A program made the translations under genes and the position numbers. Shown piece by piece: positions 31,268-42,067 of a DNA stretch of 64,000 bases. Origin of the DNA: CAWIMX01 sp963792785 (GTDB lineage Bacteria > Acidobacteriota > Vicinamibacteria > Vicinamibacterales > CAVVIG01); contig CAWBXO010000004.1 of NCBI GenBank assembly GCA_963792785.1, forward strand, positions 744,001-808,000, given 5' to 3'. Every line of letters starts with the position of its first letter. Within the stretch, counting starts at the first letter, position 1. The notes beneath the pieces are model-generated. The model worked only from the letters and a program-made list of their open reading frames with translations. It was not told where the DNA came from and did no database searches.

Positions 31268-33359
31268 ATGAAGGTCTACGACGCCTCCGCCATCCGCAAC
31301 ACCGCCCTCGTCGGACATACCGGTTCAGGTAAGACGCAGCTCGCCTCCGCGCTCCTCTTCGACGCCGGCATGGTCAACCGCCTCGGGAAGGTCGACGACG
31401 GCACGACCGTCACGGACTTCGACGAGGAAGAAATCGCCCGCAAGCACACGCTCTCCGCCAGCCTCTCCTATGCCGAGTGGAACAAGCTCAAGATCAACCT
31501 CATCGATACACCCGGGGTCGGCAACTTCATGAGCGACGCGCGCGCGGCCCTGCGCGTCGCCGACGCGGCGCTCGTCGTCGTCGACGCCGTCGCCGGGTCC
31601 ATGGTGCAGACCGAGAAGGCCTGGGGCGTGGCGGAGGAGCTGGGCCTCCCGCGGATGGTCGTCCTCAACCGCCTCGACCGCGAGCGCGCGAGCCTCGAGC
31701 GCGCCCTCGCCTCGCTTCGCGAGGCGTGCAGCCGCGCCATCGTGCCGATTCAGCTCCCGATCGGGGAGGAGAAGGACTTCACGGGCGTCGTGGACCTGGT
31801 CACGCGCAAGGCGTACCTGTTCAAGGGAGACGGATCGAGCGACTTCACGGAGGCCGACGTGCCCGCGCCGATGGCCGACCAGGTGGCGGCCGCGCGCGAG
31901 GCTCTCGTCGAAATGGTGGCCGAGTCGGACGAGAAGCTGATGGAACGGTTCTTCGAGGCGGGGTCGCTCACCGACGAGCAGCTGGTCGCGGGCCTGCGCG
32001 GCGCCACACTCAAGGGCGCGGTGTTTCCCCTCGTGTGCACGTCGGCGACCGCCAACGTCGGCGGCCCGCAGCTGCTCGACGCGATTGCCGCCTACCTGCC
32101 GTCGCCGCTCGAACGCCGGTTCCGCGCGATCGACGCCGAGGGCCGTCCCACCGAGGCCGAGACGTCCGAGAACGGCCCGACGTCGGCGTTCGTGTGGAAG
32201 ACGATCGCGGATCCCTTCGCCGGCCGCATCACGATGTTCCGCGTCTTCACGGGCGTCCTGAAGTCGGACACCGGCTTCGACAACCTGACGCGCGACGCGC
32301 ACGAGCGCCTGGGCCACCTGATGCTGCTCCAGGGCAAGACGCAACACGAACGTCCCGGAGGTCCACGCCGGCGACCTGGCGGCGGTCGCCAAGCTCAAGG
32401 ACACCCGCACGAGCGACACGCTCGGCGACAAGGGCGCCCTCACCTACGGAAAGATCAAGTTTCCCGAGCCCGTGCTCGCCTACGCCATCGAGCCCAAGAC
32501 CCGCGGCGACGAGGACAAGATCAGCACGTCCATGCACCGGCTGGAGGAGGAGGATCCGTCGATCGTCTACAGCCGCGACGAGCTCACGAAGGAGCTGCTC
32601 CTGTCCGGGCAGGGCCAGCTGCACATCGAGGTCACGGTGGCGAAACTGAAGCGGCGGTTCGGCGTGGACGTGAACCTGAAGCCGCCGCGCATCCCCTATC
32701 GCGAGACGATCAAGGCGTCCACCGAGGCGCACGGCCGGCACAAGAAGCAGACCGGCGGGCACGGGCAGTTCGGCGACTGCAAGATCCGCGTCGAACCGCT
32801 GCCCCGTGGCTCCGACTTCCAGTTCGAGGACGACATCTTCGGCGGCTCGATCCCGCGCCAGTTCATCCCCGCCGTCGAGAAGGGCATCCAGGACGCTCGC
32901 GTGCGCGGCTATCTCGCGGGGTTCCCGATGGTGGACTTCAAGGTGACGGTGTTCGACGGGTCGTACCACGACGTCGACTCGAACGAACTGTCGTTCAAGA
33001 TGGCCGGATCACTCGCGTTCAAGGACGCGATGACGCGCGCCAAACCGACGATCCTCGAGCCGGTCATGGATGTCGAGGTCTATGCGCCGTCGGACTTCGC
33101 GGGCGACCTGATGGGCGACCTCAACGGGCGGCGCGGCCGGATCGCCGGCATGGACACGCGCGGCGCGACCACCGTGATCAAAGCGCAGGTGCCGATGTCC
33201 GAGATGCTGACCTACGAACAGCACCTGACGTCGGCCACCGGCGGCCGCGGCTCGTACCACATGGAGTACTCGCACTACGACGAGGTGCCCGCGCCGATCC
33301 AGACGAAGATCGTGGCGGCCGCGAAGGCCGAGCGCGGCCACGTGGTGGTGGAGGATTGA
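31268..33359 (+). CDS. EF-G-like translational GTPase (FusA2 type), one frameshift
   Basis: About 696 aa once a single extra base near 32345 is removed (QGKTQ / TNVPEVHAGDL). G1 is GHTGSGKT, G3 DTPGVGNF and G4 NRLD instead of the canonical NKMD. Domains II-V follow, with VTVAKLKRRFG and GRGSYHMEYSHYDEVP near the end. True EF-G is fusA (49092-51200); this paralogue belongs to the EF-G-like/FusA2 branch found with a divergent G domain in many bacteria. Its role is unclear, with ribosome-associated stress or recycling functions proposed for relatives. It has its own promoter and is convergent with rplQ. Confidence 0.85.
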
Positions 33360-33362
33360 TAA

Positions 33363-33486
33363 GGTGCCGGGTGCCGGGGGCTTGGTGCCTGGAAGGTGCC
33401 TGGTGAGGGGGCTCGGTGCGGTCGCCGCACCCGGCACCTGGCCCCTGGCACCTGGAACGTTCCAGGCGCCCGGCACCAAGCACCGG
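33363..33486. repeat. Degenerate GGTGCC(T/G)GG repeats forming a large inverted repeat
   Basis: The left half repeats GGTGCCGGG/GGTGCCTGG-type units and the right half repeats their complement (CCCGGCACC, CCAGGCGCC, CCTGGCACC), so the 33360-33506 gap can fold on itself in either strand. It lies exactly between the convergent EF-G-like gene and rplQ, where it may separate the two transcripts. No U-tract is present. Confidence 0.7.
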
Positions 33487-33506
33487 GAACTGACACGATT
33501 CGATCG

Positions 33507-34098
33507 TTAGCTGCCGCCGGCCTTGCGGGGCGTCGTCGAGCGGCGCTTGACGTCCTTCGCGGGCGCCGAGGCCTTCTTGCCGCCGCCGGCGTCGCCGTCG
33601 GCCTTCTTGCCGCGCATCTTCTCGGCCGCGGCCTTGAGCCGGCCGCCCACGCCCTTGGACTTCGGCTTGGGCGCCTCGGCGCTCTCCTCGCCGGCCTTCT
33701 GCTTGCTCGGGTCGAACTCGCTGCCGACCAGCTCGATCTGCGCCACTTCGGCGCTGTCGCCTCGGCGGTATCCCAGGCGCAGCAGGCGCGTGTAGCCGCC
33801 GGGCCGCGACTGGAACCGCGGCGCCAGCGTGTCGAACAGCTTGCCGACCACCGCGGTGTCCTGCAGGTCGTGCATGACCAGCCGGCGCGCGTGCAACGCC
33901 TTTCCATTCTCGCCGCCGCTCACGCCGCGCTTGGCGATCGTGATCAGCCGCTCGACGAACGGGCGCAGCTCCTTGGCCTTCGGCAACGTCGTCGTGATGT
34001 GCTCGTGACTGCAGGAGCGCCGTCGCCTGATTCCGCAGCAGGGCAAGACGGTGCTCGGTGACGCGGCCGAGCTTCCGGTGTGCGACTCGATGTCTCAT
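33507..34098 (-). CDS. rplQ: 50S ribosomal protein L17, one frameshift, extended tail
   Basis: Starts [24 protein letters not shown] at 34098. An extra base at 34008 breaks the frame between ALLQ and [22 protein letters not shown]; because L17 is essential in most bacteria, this is almost certainly a sequence error. Corrected length is about 197 aa, against about 120-130 for most L17. The extra ~70 residues are a Lys/Ala/Pro-rich tail ([18 protein letters not shown] and onward). It is the last gene of the alpha operon, 13 nt after rpoA. Confidence 0.9.
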
Positions 34099-34111
34099 GT
34101 TTCTATGCCGT

Positions 34112-35098
34112 CTATTCCTGTGCCGAGGCGGCCGGCTGGTCGACGCGCATGCCGAGGCTCAGCCCCATCGTGTGCAGGATTTCCTTGATCTCGTTCAGGC
34201 TCTTGCGCCCGAAGTTCTTCGTCTTCAGCATCTCGGCTTCGGTCTTCTGCACCAGCTCGCGAATCGTCCGGATGTTCGCGTTCTTCAGGCAGTTGTACGA
34301 CCGTACCGAGAGCTCGAGCTCCTCGACGCTCTTGTCGAGGTTCTCGTTGCTCATGCCGACGCGCGGCGCGTCCGGCGAGGCCTCGGCCGCCTGCTCGACG
34401 CCGTCCTCGAGGTTGATGAAGATGTTCAGGTGGTCTCGCACCAGCTTGGCCGCGAGCGACACCGCGTCGCGCGCGTTCACGGACCCGTTGGTCCAGACGT
34501 CGATCGTCAGCTTGTCGTAGTCGGTCGTCTGGCCCAGGCGCGCCGCCTCGACCAGGTAGTTGACCTTCTTGATCGGCGAGTGCACCGAGTCGATCGGAAT
34601 CCAGCCGATGCCCAGGTCCTCGTCGAAGTTCTTGTCGGCCGCCACGTAACCGCGGCCGCGCTTCATCCGCATCTCCATCTGGAGCTTGCCGCCCTCCGCC
34701 ACGGTGGCGATGTGGGCGTCGGGCTCGAGGATCTCGACGTCGGCGTCGGCCTGGATGTCGCGGGCGCGCACTTCGCCCGGCTTGTCCACGCGCAGCGTGA
34801 GCGTCTTGGTGTGATCCACGTGGAGCTTGAGCGGGATCTGCTTCAGGTTGAGGATGATGTCGGTCGCGTCCTCGACCACGCCGGGGATCGGCGAGAACTC
34901 GTGCAGCACGCCCTCGATCCGGACGGCCGTGATGGCCGCGCCCTCGATCGACGACAGCAGCACGCGCCGAAGCGCATTGCCGATCGTCGTGCCGAAGCCG
35001 CGCTCGAACGGCTGCGCATAGAACCGCCCGAACCGATCGGTGAGCGTCTCGCGCTCGACTTCAAGCCGCTTCGGCCGCTGAAAACCTCTCCAGAGCAT
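34112..35098 (-). CDS. rpoA: RNA polymerase alpha subunit
   Basis: 328 aa. The alpha-NTD has [26 protein letters not shown], the dimerisation and assembly motif. A linker (about 225-245) joins the alpha-CTD with [48 protein letters not shown], which contacts UP elements and activators. It lies 114 nt after rpsD, an unusually long gap in this otherwise packed operon, filled by a strong nested hairpin. Length and motifs are normal. Confidence 0.98.
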   Translation of the reverse strand: MLWRGFQRPKRLEVERETLTDRFGRFYAQPFERGFGTTIGNALRRVLLSSIEGAAITAVRIEGVLHEFSPIPGVVEDATDIILNLKQIPLKLHVDHTKTLTLRVDKPGEVRARDIQADADVEILEPDAHIATVAEGGKLQMEMRMKRGRGYVAADKNFDEDLGIGWIPIDSVHSPIKKVNYLVEAARLGQTTDYDKLTIDVWTNGSVNARDAVSLAAKLVRDHLNIFINLEDGVEQAAEASPDAPRVGMSNENLDKSVEELELSVRSYNCLKNANIRTIRELVQKTEAEMLKTKNFGRKSLNEIKEILHTMGLSLGMRVDQPAASAQE

Positions 35099-35118
35099 GT
35101 GCTGTCCTTTCGTCCACG

Positions 35119-35193
35119 GGCCCGCAGACGGGCCTCCAGACCTGCAAGTGAACCGCCGGCCTCCCGCCGCAGGTCTGTGTAAGGCTGCGGGCC
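35119..35193 (-). promoter_or_regulatory. Nested double hairpin between rpsD and rpoA (candidate r-protein leader)
   Basis: Two perfect 9-bp stems stack on each other. The outer stem is ggcccgcag (35119-35127) with ctgcgggcc (35185-35193), and the inner is cagacctgc (35137-35145) with gcaggtctg (35169-35177). They are separated by 9-nt and 7-nt internal loops and closed by a 23-nt apical loop. Nothing coding lies in the gap 35099-35212. S4 represses alpha-operon genes by binding structured mRNA in several bacteria, so an S4-dependent or RNA-polymerase-dosage element in front of rpoA is a fair guess. There is no U-tract, so a simple terminator is unlikely. Confidence 0.6.
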
Positions 35194-35212
35194 GGCGGGC
35201 AACGAGAACGGG

Positions 35213-35842
35213 TTACTTCGAATACAACTCGACGATCAGCTGTTCCTGCACGGGCAGGTTGATCTGCTCGCGCGTGGGGACCGAGACCACGCGGCCGCTC
35301 GTCGCCGAGGCGTCGAACAGCAGCCACTCCGGGATCCCGCGGCCCTTCACTTCCTCCATCGCGTGCTCGATGGTCGGGTTCGTCCGGCTCCGCTCGAGCA
35401 CGGTCACGAGGTCGCCCGGGCGCACCGAGTACGACGGGATGTCGACCTTCTTGCCGTTCACGAGGAAGTGCCCGTGGCGCACGAGCTGCCGCGCCTGCGG
35501 GCGCGACGTCGCCAGGCCCAGGCGGTAGACCACGTTGTCCAGGCGGCGTTCGAGCAGCTGCAGCAGCGTCTCGCCCGTGATCCCGCGCGTGCGCTCCGCC
35601 GCTTCGAAGTAGCGCCGGAACTGGTCCTCGAGCACGCCGTAGATGCGCTTCACCTTCTGCTTCTCGCGAAGCTGCAGCCCGTAGCCCGAGAGCTTCTGGC
35701 GGCGCGACTTGCCGTGCTGGCCTGGCGGGAAGTTGCGCTTCTCGATCGCGCACTTCTCCGTGTAGCACCGCTCCCCCTTCAGGAAGAGCTTCATGGCTTC
35801 CCGGCGGCAGAGCCGGCAGACCGGACCGATGTAACGCGCCAT
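35213..35842 (-). CDS. rpsD: 30S ribosomal protein S4
   Basis: 209 aa from the ATG at 35842 (TAATG overlap with the rpsK stop). The N-terminal cysteine set C9, C12, C26 and C31 is the zinc-binding form of S4. The S4 RNA-binding domain shows [42 protein letters not shown]4 nucleates 16S assembly and is often the autoregulator of the alpha operon. Confidence 0.98.
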   Translation of the reverse strand: MARYIGPVCRLCRREAMKLFLKGERCYTEKCAIEKRNFPPGQHGKSRRQKLSGYGLQLREKQKVKRIYGVLEDQFRRYFEAAERTRGITGETLLQLLERRLDNVVYRLGLATSRPQARQLVRHGHFLVNGKKVDIPSYSVRPGDLVTVLERSRTNPTIEHAMEEVKGRGIPEWLLFDASATSGRVVSVPTREQINLPVQEQLIVELYSK

Positions 35843-36291
35843 TACACTCTCCTCCGCTTCGGCGGACGGCACCCGTTGTGCGGAATCGGGGTCACGTCGC
35901 GAATCGACTTCACTTCCAGGCCGACGGTCTGCAGCGCGCGGATCGCCGATTCGCGGCCCGAGCCCGGTCCCTTCACGCGCACGTCGAGCGACCGCATGCC
36001 GACGGCCTTGGCCGCGTTGCCGGCCGTCAGCGCGGCCTGCGTGGCCGCGTAGGGCGTGCCCTTGCGCGAACCCTTGAAGCCGATGCCCCCGGCGCTCGAC
36101 CACGCCACGACGTTGCCCTCGGTGTCGGTGATCGTCACCAGGGTGTTGTTGAACGACGCCTGGATGTGCGCCAGACCGTGGTGAACGATGCGCTTCTCAC
36201 CGCGCTTCTTGAACGTCTTCTTGCGCTTGCCCGCGCCTTCCTTCTTGTCGGGCAGCGTGGAGGCGTCGACCGTCGGTTCGTTCTTTGCCAT
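35842..36291 (-). CDS. rpsK: 30S ribosomal protein S11
   Basis: 149 aa from the ATG at 36291, with [19 protein letters not shown], a somewhat long N-terminal extension before the conserved core ([43 protein letters not shown] region). It ends with the conserved [18 protein letters not shown]. It builds the platform of the small subunit near the mRNA exit. Overlaps rpsD by 1 nt and follows rpsM by 4 nt. Confidence 0.98.
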   Translation of the reverse strand: MAKNEPTVDASTLPDKKEGAGKRKKTFKKRGEKRIVHHGLAHIQASFNNTLVTITDTEGNVVAWSSAGGIGFKGSRKGTPYAATQAALTAGNAAKAVGMRSLDVRVKGPGSGRESAIRALQTVGLEVKSIRDVTPIPHNGCRPPKRRRV

Positions 36292-36295
36292 AGAG

Positions 36296-36670
36296 TTAGA
36301 CCGTCTTCTTCTTCGCGATGGCGCCCTTGCGCGGGCCCTTGCGCGTGCGCGCGTTGGTCCGCGTCCGCTGGCCCTTGACGGGCAGCGAGCGACGGTGGCG
36401 CATGCCACGGTAGCAGCCGATTTCCATCAGCCGCTTGATGTTCATCGACACTTCCTTGCGGAGGTCGCCTTCCACGCGGCCCTGTTCCTCGATCACGCGG
36501 CTGATCTTCCGCACGTCGTCTTCCGAGAGATCCTTCACCCGGATGTCGGGGCTGACCCCGGCGTCCTTGAGGATCCCGCTCGAGCGGACCCGGCCGATGC
36601 CGAAGATGTAGGTCAACCCGATTTCCACGCGCTTCGTGCGCGGCAAGTCCACGCCTGCAATTCGAGCCAT
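36296..36670 (-). CDS. rpsM: 30S ribosomal protein S13
   Basis: 124 aa. [26 protein letters not shown] is the usual start. The H2TH region and the basic C-terminus ([25 protein letters not shown]) contact P-site tRNA and S19. It lies 1 nt downstream of rpmJ, in the standard infA-rpmJ-rpsM-rpsK-rpsD-rpoA-rplQ order. Confidence 0.98.
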   Translation of the reverse strand: MARIAGVDLPRTKRVEIGLTYIFGIGRVRSSGILKDAGVSPDIRVKDLSEDDVRKISRVIEEQGRVEGDLRKEVSMNIKRLMEIGCYRGMRHRRSLPVKGQRTRTNARTRKGPRKGAIAKKKTV

Positions 36671-36671
36671 G

Positions 36672-36785
36672 TCAGCCCTGCCTCTGCTTGTGCTTCTGGT
36701 TCGGGCAGATCACCCGCACCACGCCGCGGCGCCGGACGACCTTGCACTTGCCACAAATCCGCTTCACCGACGCTCGGACCTTCAT
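36672..36785 (-). CDS. rpmJ: 50S ribosomal protein L36
   Basis: 37 aa, translated directly from the sequence: [20 protein letters not shown] and then [17 protein letters not shown]. It is the zinc (C+) form with C11, C14, C27 and H32. The gene is too short for most length cut-offs. It lies 3 nt after infA and 1 nt before rpsM. Confidence 0.97.
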   Translation of the reverse strand: MKVRASVKRICGKCKVVRRRGVVRVICPNQKHKQRQG

Positions 36786-36788
36786 TCG

Positions 36789-36995
36789 TTAACCCCTGAC
36801 CTTCTCCACGATCCGGCCCCGTCCCGGATCGACGGGCGAAACCTCCACCCGCACCCGATCTCCGACGAGCAGCCGGACGAAATTCCGGACGCCCTGGCCG
36901 TCCGGCCGATCCGACGCATGCGCGACGACCAGCGGACCGTCCTCGAGCCGCACGCGGTAGAGCCCGCTCGGCAGCGCCTCGACCACCGCGCCCAT
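36789..36995 (-). CDS. infA: Translation initiation factor IF-1
   Basis: 68 aa from the ATG at 36995, with the OB fold GAVVEALPSGLYRVRLEDGPLVVAH, NFVRLLVGDRVRVEVSPVDPGRGRIV and the end EKVRG. The usual IF-1 start, a few residues ending in VEG before VVEAL, is visible in another frame from the ATG at 37039 (MDEAPVRAERVEGR), so the true N-terminus may be restored by an indel near 36997. As it stands the frame is also open upstream into map with no stop. IF-1 occupies the A site during initiation. Confidence 0.85.
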   Translation of the reverse strand: MGAVVEALPSGLYRVRLEDGPLVVAHASDRPDGQGVRNFVRLLVGDRVRVEVSPVDPGRGRIVEKVRG

Positions 36996-37038
36996 GAGCG
37001 CCCCTCGACTCGCTCGGCGCGCACGGGCGCCTCGTCCA

Positions 37039-37856
37039 TCAGCGCCGGGCGGCCACCGCGCCGGTCGCGCCGAGGCCCGCTCGTCCGTGGCCCGCGCGCC
37101 GTCGCGGCGCCGCGCCGTCAGCACCCGCGGGCCGTCCGCCGTGACGGCGACCGTGTGCTCGAAGTGCGCCGACAGGCTGCCGTCGCGCGTCACCGCCGTC
37201 CACCCGTCGCCCAACACCTTCACCGCGGCCTTCCCCGCGTTCACCATCGGCTCGATCGCGAGCACCATCCCCTCGGCCAGCCGCGGCCCGCGGCCCGGCT
37301 CGCCGTAGTTCGGCACCTGCGGCTCCTCGTGCATCCGCTGGCCGATGCCGTGGCCCACGAACTCACGGACCACCGAAAACCCGTGCGCCTCGACGTGCGC
37401 CTGCACGGCGTGCCCGATGTCCGAGACCCGGCCGCCCGGCCGCGCGCACGCGATGGCCCGGGCCAGGGCTTCGTCCGTAATGCGCAGCAGCAATGCCGCG
37501 TCGTCCGAAATTCGGCCCACCGGCAGCGTCATCGCGCTGTCGCCGTAGTACCCGCCAAGCGCCGCGCCGACGTCGATCGACAGGATGTCGCCCTCGGTCA
37601 GCGTCCGCGACGCCGACGGGATCCCGTGGATCACCTCGTCGTTGATCGACGCGCAAATCGTCGCCGGGTACCCGTGGTACCCCTTGAAGGCGGGCGTCGC
37701 GCCGGCGGCCCGGATCGTCCGCTCCGCCATCGCGTCGAGCTCCGCCGTCGTCATCCCCGGCGCCACGTGCGCCGCCAGTTCCGTGAGCACCTCGCCCACG
37801 AGGCGCCCCGCCTCCTGCATCCGCTCCAGCTCGGCCGCCGACCGGCAGACAATCAT
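37039..37856 (-). CDS. map: Methionine aminopeptidase, 3' end uncertain
   Basis: Starts ATG at 37856 (ATGA overlap with adk). It has the type I MetAP pita-bread fold with the metal ligands in SIDVGAALGGYYGDSAMT (two Asp), the His in FVGHGIGQRMHEEPQVPNYG and the two Glu in AIEPMVN and SAHFEHTVAV. It removes the initiator Met. After RVLTA (about residue 248) the frame stays open into infA. A TGA in another frame at 37041-37039 overlaps the alternative infA ATG (TGATG). An indel near the 3' end is therefore likely, and a real Map-IF-1 fusion is less likely. Confidence 0.9.
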
Positions 37857-38515
37857 GCCCGCGCTCCGATCCGGCCGCCCGCCGCCTCGACGGCCCGCTG
37901 AATGTCGGCGAACACACGCGCCGTCTCCTGCGCGCCGTTCACCGTGCGAAACATCGGCCGCGCCCGGTAGTACTCGACGAGCGGCTGCGTCTGCGCGTAA
38001 TAGACCTGCAGGCGCGTCCGCACGGCCGCCTCGTTGTCGTCGCTGCGCTGCACCAACGCGCCCCCGCAGCGCCCGCACGTGCCCCGCGCGGCCTGCGCCG
38101 CATCCGCCGGGACCTGGCACACCGCGCAGACCCGGCGCGACGACAGCCTCCGCACCAGCTCCTCGTCCGGCACCTCGATGTTCACGACCACCAGCGGGTC
38201 GCGGCCGTCGACGATCCGATCGAGCTCGGTCGCCTGGGCGACCGTCCGCGGAAAGCCGTCGAGGATGAACCCCTCGGCCGTGTCCGGGCGCGCGAGGCGC
38301 TCCTCGACGATGCCGATCACCACGTCGTCACTCACGAGCTGGCCCGCGTCCATCACCGCCTTGGCGCGCTTCCCGAGCTCGGTGCCCGCCGCGATGGCCT
38401 CGCGCAGGATGTCGCCCGTCGAGATCTTGGGGAGCCCCCGCGTCGCGGCCAGCTCGCCGGCCTGCGTGCCCTTCCCCGCTCCTGGCGGCCCGAGCATGAT
38501 CAGGTTCAGCGCCAT
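37853..38515 (-). CDS. adk: Adenylate kinase
   Basis: 220 aa. Walker A GPPGAGKGTQ, the AMP-binding STGDILREA and the Arg/Asp motif GFPRTVAQA are present. The LID domain has the zinc cysteines CAVC and CGRCGG, typical of long-type Adk. It balances AMP, ADP and ATP. It begins at the base after the secY stop and overlaps map by ATGA, in the standard secY-adk-map-infA order. Confidence 0.97.
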   Translation of the reverse strand: MALNLIMLGPPGAGKGTQAGELAATRGLPKISTGDILREAIAAGTELGKRAKAVMDAGQLVSDDVVIGIVEERLARPDTAEGFILDGFPRTVAQATELDRIVDGRDPLVVVNIEVPDEELVRRLSSRRVCAVCQVPADAAQAARGTCGRCGGALVQRSDDNEAAVRTRLQVYYAQTQPLVEYYRARPMFRTVNGAQETARVFADIQRAVEAAGGRIGARA

Positions 38516-39898
<1,383 letters not shown>

Positions 39899-39908
39899 GG
39901 TCCGTCCG

Positions 39909-40355
39909 TCAGGCGATTGCTTCGGCGGCTCCGCCCGCCGCGGCGATCTTCTCCGCCGCCTTCCCGCTGAACTTGTGCGCGCGGACGGTGAGCGCCTTGC
40001 CCACCTCGCCGCGCGCGAGCACCTTCACGGGCGTGTGCTTGCCGGCCACGAGGCCGCGCTCGCGCAGCACCTCCGGCGTCACGACCGCCCCCGCGTCGAA
40101 CACCCGCGCGAGATCGTCGAGGTTCACCACCTCGTACGCCACGCGGAACGGGTTGTGGAACCCGCGCTTGGGGACACGCCGGTGCAGCGGCATCTGGCCG
40201 CCCTCGAACCCGCGCTTGAACTTGAAGCCGGAACGCGACTTCGCGCCTTTGTGTCCGCGCCCGGCCGTCTTGCCGTTGCCTGATCCGTGGCCGCGCCCGA
40301 TGCGCTTCTTCGGATGCTTCGCCCCGGCCGGCGGTCTCAGTGTGTTCAGTGGCAT
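39909..40355 (-). CDS. rplO: 50S ribosomal protein L15
   Basis: 148 aa. The basic glycine-rich N-terminus [27 protein letters not shown] threads into the 23S rRNA, and the C-terminal globular part has [11 protein letters not shown]. The 40-nt gap after rpmD consists of octamer repeats that end in GGGGAACT, which supplies the Shine-Dalgarno. Confidence 0.98.
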   Translation of the reverse strand: MPLNTLRPPAGAKHPKKRIGRGHGSGNGKTAGRGHKGAKSRSGFKFKRGFEGGQMPLHRRVPKRGFHNPFRVAYEVVNLDDLARVFDAGAVVTPEVLRERGLVAGKHTPVKVLARGEVGKALTVRAHKFSGKAAEKIAAAGGAAEAIA

Positions 40356-40361
40356 CGTGAG

Positions 40362-40393
40362 TTCCCCAGCTCCCCAGCTCCCCAGTTCCTCAG
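40362..40393. repeat. Octamer tandem repeat between rpmD and rplO
   Basis: Four abutting 8-nt units, ttccccag, ctccccag, ctccccag and ttcctcag, fill the gap. On the coding strand they give repeated CTGGGGAG, so several Shine-Dalgarno-like GGGGA words precede the rplO ATG. Confidence 0.85.
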
Positions 40394-40395
40394 CG

Positions 40396-40596
40396 TCACT
40401 TGACGTCCACCAGGTGCTTCACCTTGTGGATCATCCCGCGCGCCGCGGGCGTGTCCTTGATCACCACGGTATGCCGGATCCGCCGCAGGCCGAGACCGCG
40501 CACCACCGTCCCCTGCTTGCTGCTGAAGCCGATCGGGCTCTTCATGAGCGTGACGGTAATCGTCCCGCCCCCGCTGTCCGTTCGCTGATTCGCCAT
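40396..40596 (-). CDS. rpmD: 50S ribosomal protein L30
   Basis: 66 aa. The short L30 core [55 protein letters not shown] is complete in two overlapping strands and a helix. A short Gln/Ser/Gly-rich N-terminal addition precedes it. It lies between rpsE (21 nt) and rplO. Confidence 0.96.
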   Translation of the reverse strand: MANQRTDSGGGTITVTLMKSPIGFSSKQGTVVRGLGLRRIRHTVVIKDTPAARGMIHKVKHLVDVK

Positions 40597-40617
40597 GGTT
40601 CCTACCTTGCTCCGCCC

Positions 40618-41142
40618 CTACGCGCCGGCCGGGACGAGCTCCGCGAGCTCCTTGCCCCGCATCCGCGCGATGAACGCCGGATCCTTGAGCTCCCCGAGCC
40701 CGGCAAAGGTCGCCCGCACCACATTGTGCGCGTTCGCCGACCCGAGCGACTTGGTCACGATGTTCGCGATCCCCGCCGCCTCGACGACCGCGCGCACGGC
40801 GCCGCCGGCGATGATCCCGGTGCCGTCGGGCGCCGGCTTCAGGAGCACGCTCCCGGCGCCGAAGTGCCCCACGATACGGTGCGGCACCGTCGTGCCCGCG
40901 AGCGGCACGCGGATCAGATTCTTCTTGGCGGCCTCGATGGCCTTCTTGATGGCCGACGGCACTTCCTTCGCCTTGCCGATGCCGAAGCCGACCACGCCGT
41001 GGCCGTCCCCGACGACGACCAGCGCGCTGAAGCTCAGGTTCTTGCCGCCCTTGACCACCTTGGTCACGCGGTTGATCGACACCACCGTGTCCTTGATGTC
41101 GAGCTGGCTCGCGTCGATGCGTTCGCGTCGTTGAATTCTCAA
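40618..41142 (-). CDS. rpsE: 30S ribosomal protein S5
   Basis: 174 aa. It has the double-stranded-RNA-binding-like N-terminal domain ([39 protein letters not shown]) and the C-terminal domain with [31 protein letters not shown]5 acts in decoding fidelity and the mRNA entry channel. The start overlaps the rplR stop by ATGA. Confidence 0.98.
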   Translation of the reverse strand: MRIQRRERIDASQLDIKDTVVSINRVTKVVKGGKNLSFSALVVVGDGHGVVGFGIGKAKEVPSAIKKAIEAAKKNLIRVPLAGTTVPHRIVGHFGAGSVLLKPAPDGTGIIAGGAVRAVVEAAGIANIVTKSLGSANAHNVVRATFAGLGELKDPAFIARMRGKELAELVPAGA

Positions 41143-41513
41143 AACTCCAGCCCCGCTTTCCGCGCTGCGTCCGCGACCGCGCGGACGCGACCGTGATAGA
41201 GGAACCCTCCACGGTCGAAGACCACGCGCGTGATGCCCTTCTCGATCGTGCGCTCGGCGATCGCCTTGCCGACCGCCTCGGCGCCCTTGATGTTCCCGCC
41301 GTCGACGCCCTTGACGAACGCTTTCTTGAGCGCCGGCTCGACGCTGGATGCCGCCACGAGGGTGGCGCCGGTCCCATCGTCGATCACCTGGGCGTAGATG
41401 TGGCCCACGCTGCGGAACACGCTCAGACGCGGCCGCTCGGTGGTGCCCGAGATCCGCTTGCGCTGCCGCAGGTGGATCCGTTCGCGCTTGTCGGCCTTGG
41501 TTCGAATCTTCAT
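41139..41513 (-). CDS. rplR: 50S ribosomal protein L18
   Basis: 124 aa. [35 protein letters not shown] and [28 protein letters not shown] are the conserved L18 segments that bind 5S rRNA. Gap to rplF is 8 nt; overlap with rpsE is 4 nt. Confidence 0.98.
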   Translation of the reverse strand: MKIRTKADKRERIHLRQRKRISGTTERPRLSVFRSVGHIYAQVIDDGTGATLVAASSVEPALKKAFVKGVDGGNIKGAEAVGKAIAERTIEKGITRVVFDRGGFLYHGRVRAVADAARKAGLEF

Positions 41514-41521
41514 GGTCGCGC

Positions 41522-42061
41522 CTACTTCGCGCCGGTCTTGCCGGCCTTCTTCTTGAGCACTTCGCCCGTGTACCGCACGCCCTTCTGCTTGTACGGGTCG
41601 GGCTTGCGCAGGCGCCGCATGTTGGCGGCCACCTGGCCGACCAGCTGCCGGTCCACGCCTGTCACGGTGATGTGCGTCTGTTTCTCAATCGCCACCTCGA
41701 TGCCGGTGGGCACGTCGAAGACGACCGCGTGTGAGTAGCCCAGGGCGAAGATCACCTGCTTGCCCTTCACCTCGGCGCGGTAGCCCACGCCGACGATGTC
41801 GAGCTCGCGCTTGAAGCCCTCGGTGACGCCGGCGACGGCGTTCGCCACCAGGCTCCGCGCCAGGCCGTGGAACTTGCCGTGCCCGGGCGCGTCGGACGTA
41901 ATCGTCGCCTTCAGCTCGGTGCCGGCGAGCTCGAAGCCGATGCCGGCGGGAAACGCCTGGCGCAACTTGCCCTTGGGGCCCTGCACCTCGACGGCGTCGC
42001 CGGCGATCTTCACGGTGACGCCCTTCGGCACGACGATCGGTTTCTTTCCGATTCGGGACAT
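41522..42061 (-). CDS. rplF: 50S ribosomal protein L6
   Basis: 179 aa. It starts [21 protein letters not shown] and has two L6 beta-alpha repeats, the second with the conserved [18 protein letters not shown] and [28 protein letters not shown] end that binds the sarcin-ricin region. Spacing to rpsH is 6 nt. Confidence 0.98.
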   Translation of the reverse strand: MSRIGKKPIVVPKGVTVKIAGDAVEVQGPKGKLRQAFPAGIGFELAGTELKATITSDAPGHGKFHGLARSLVANAVAGVTEGFKRELDIVGVGYRAEVKGKQVIFALGYSHAVVFDVPTGIEVAIEKQTHITVTGVDRQLVGQVAANMRRLRKPDPYKQKGVRYTGEVLKKKAGKTGAK

Positions 42062-42067
42062 ATGCGT

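Noticed and set aside
36789..37856. A genuine Map-IF-1 fusion protein
   Set aside because: Better split genes appear if one or two indels are allowed, and the codon pattern after map residue 248 looks out of frame.
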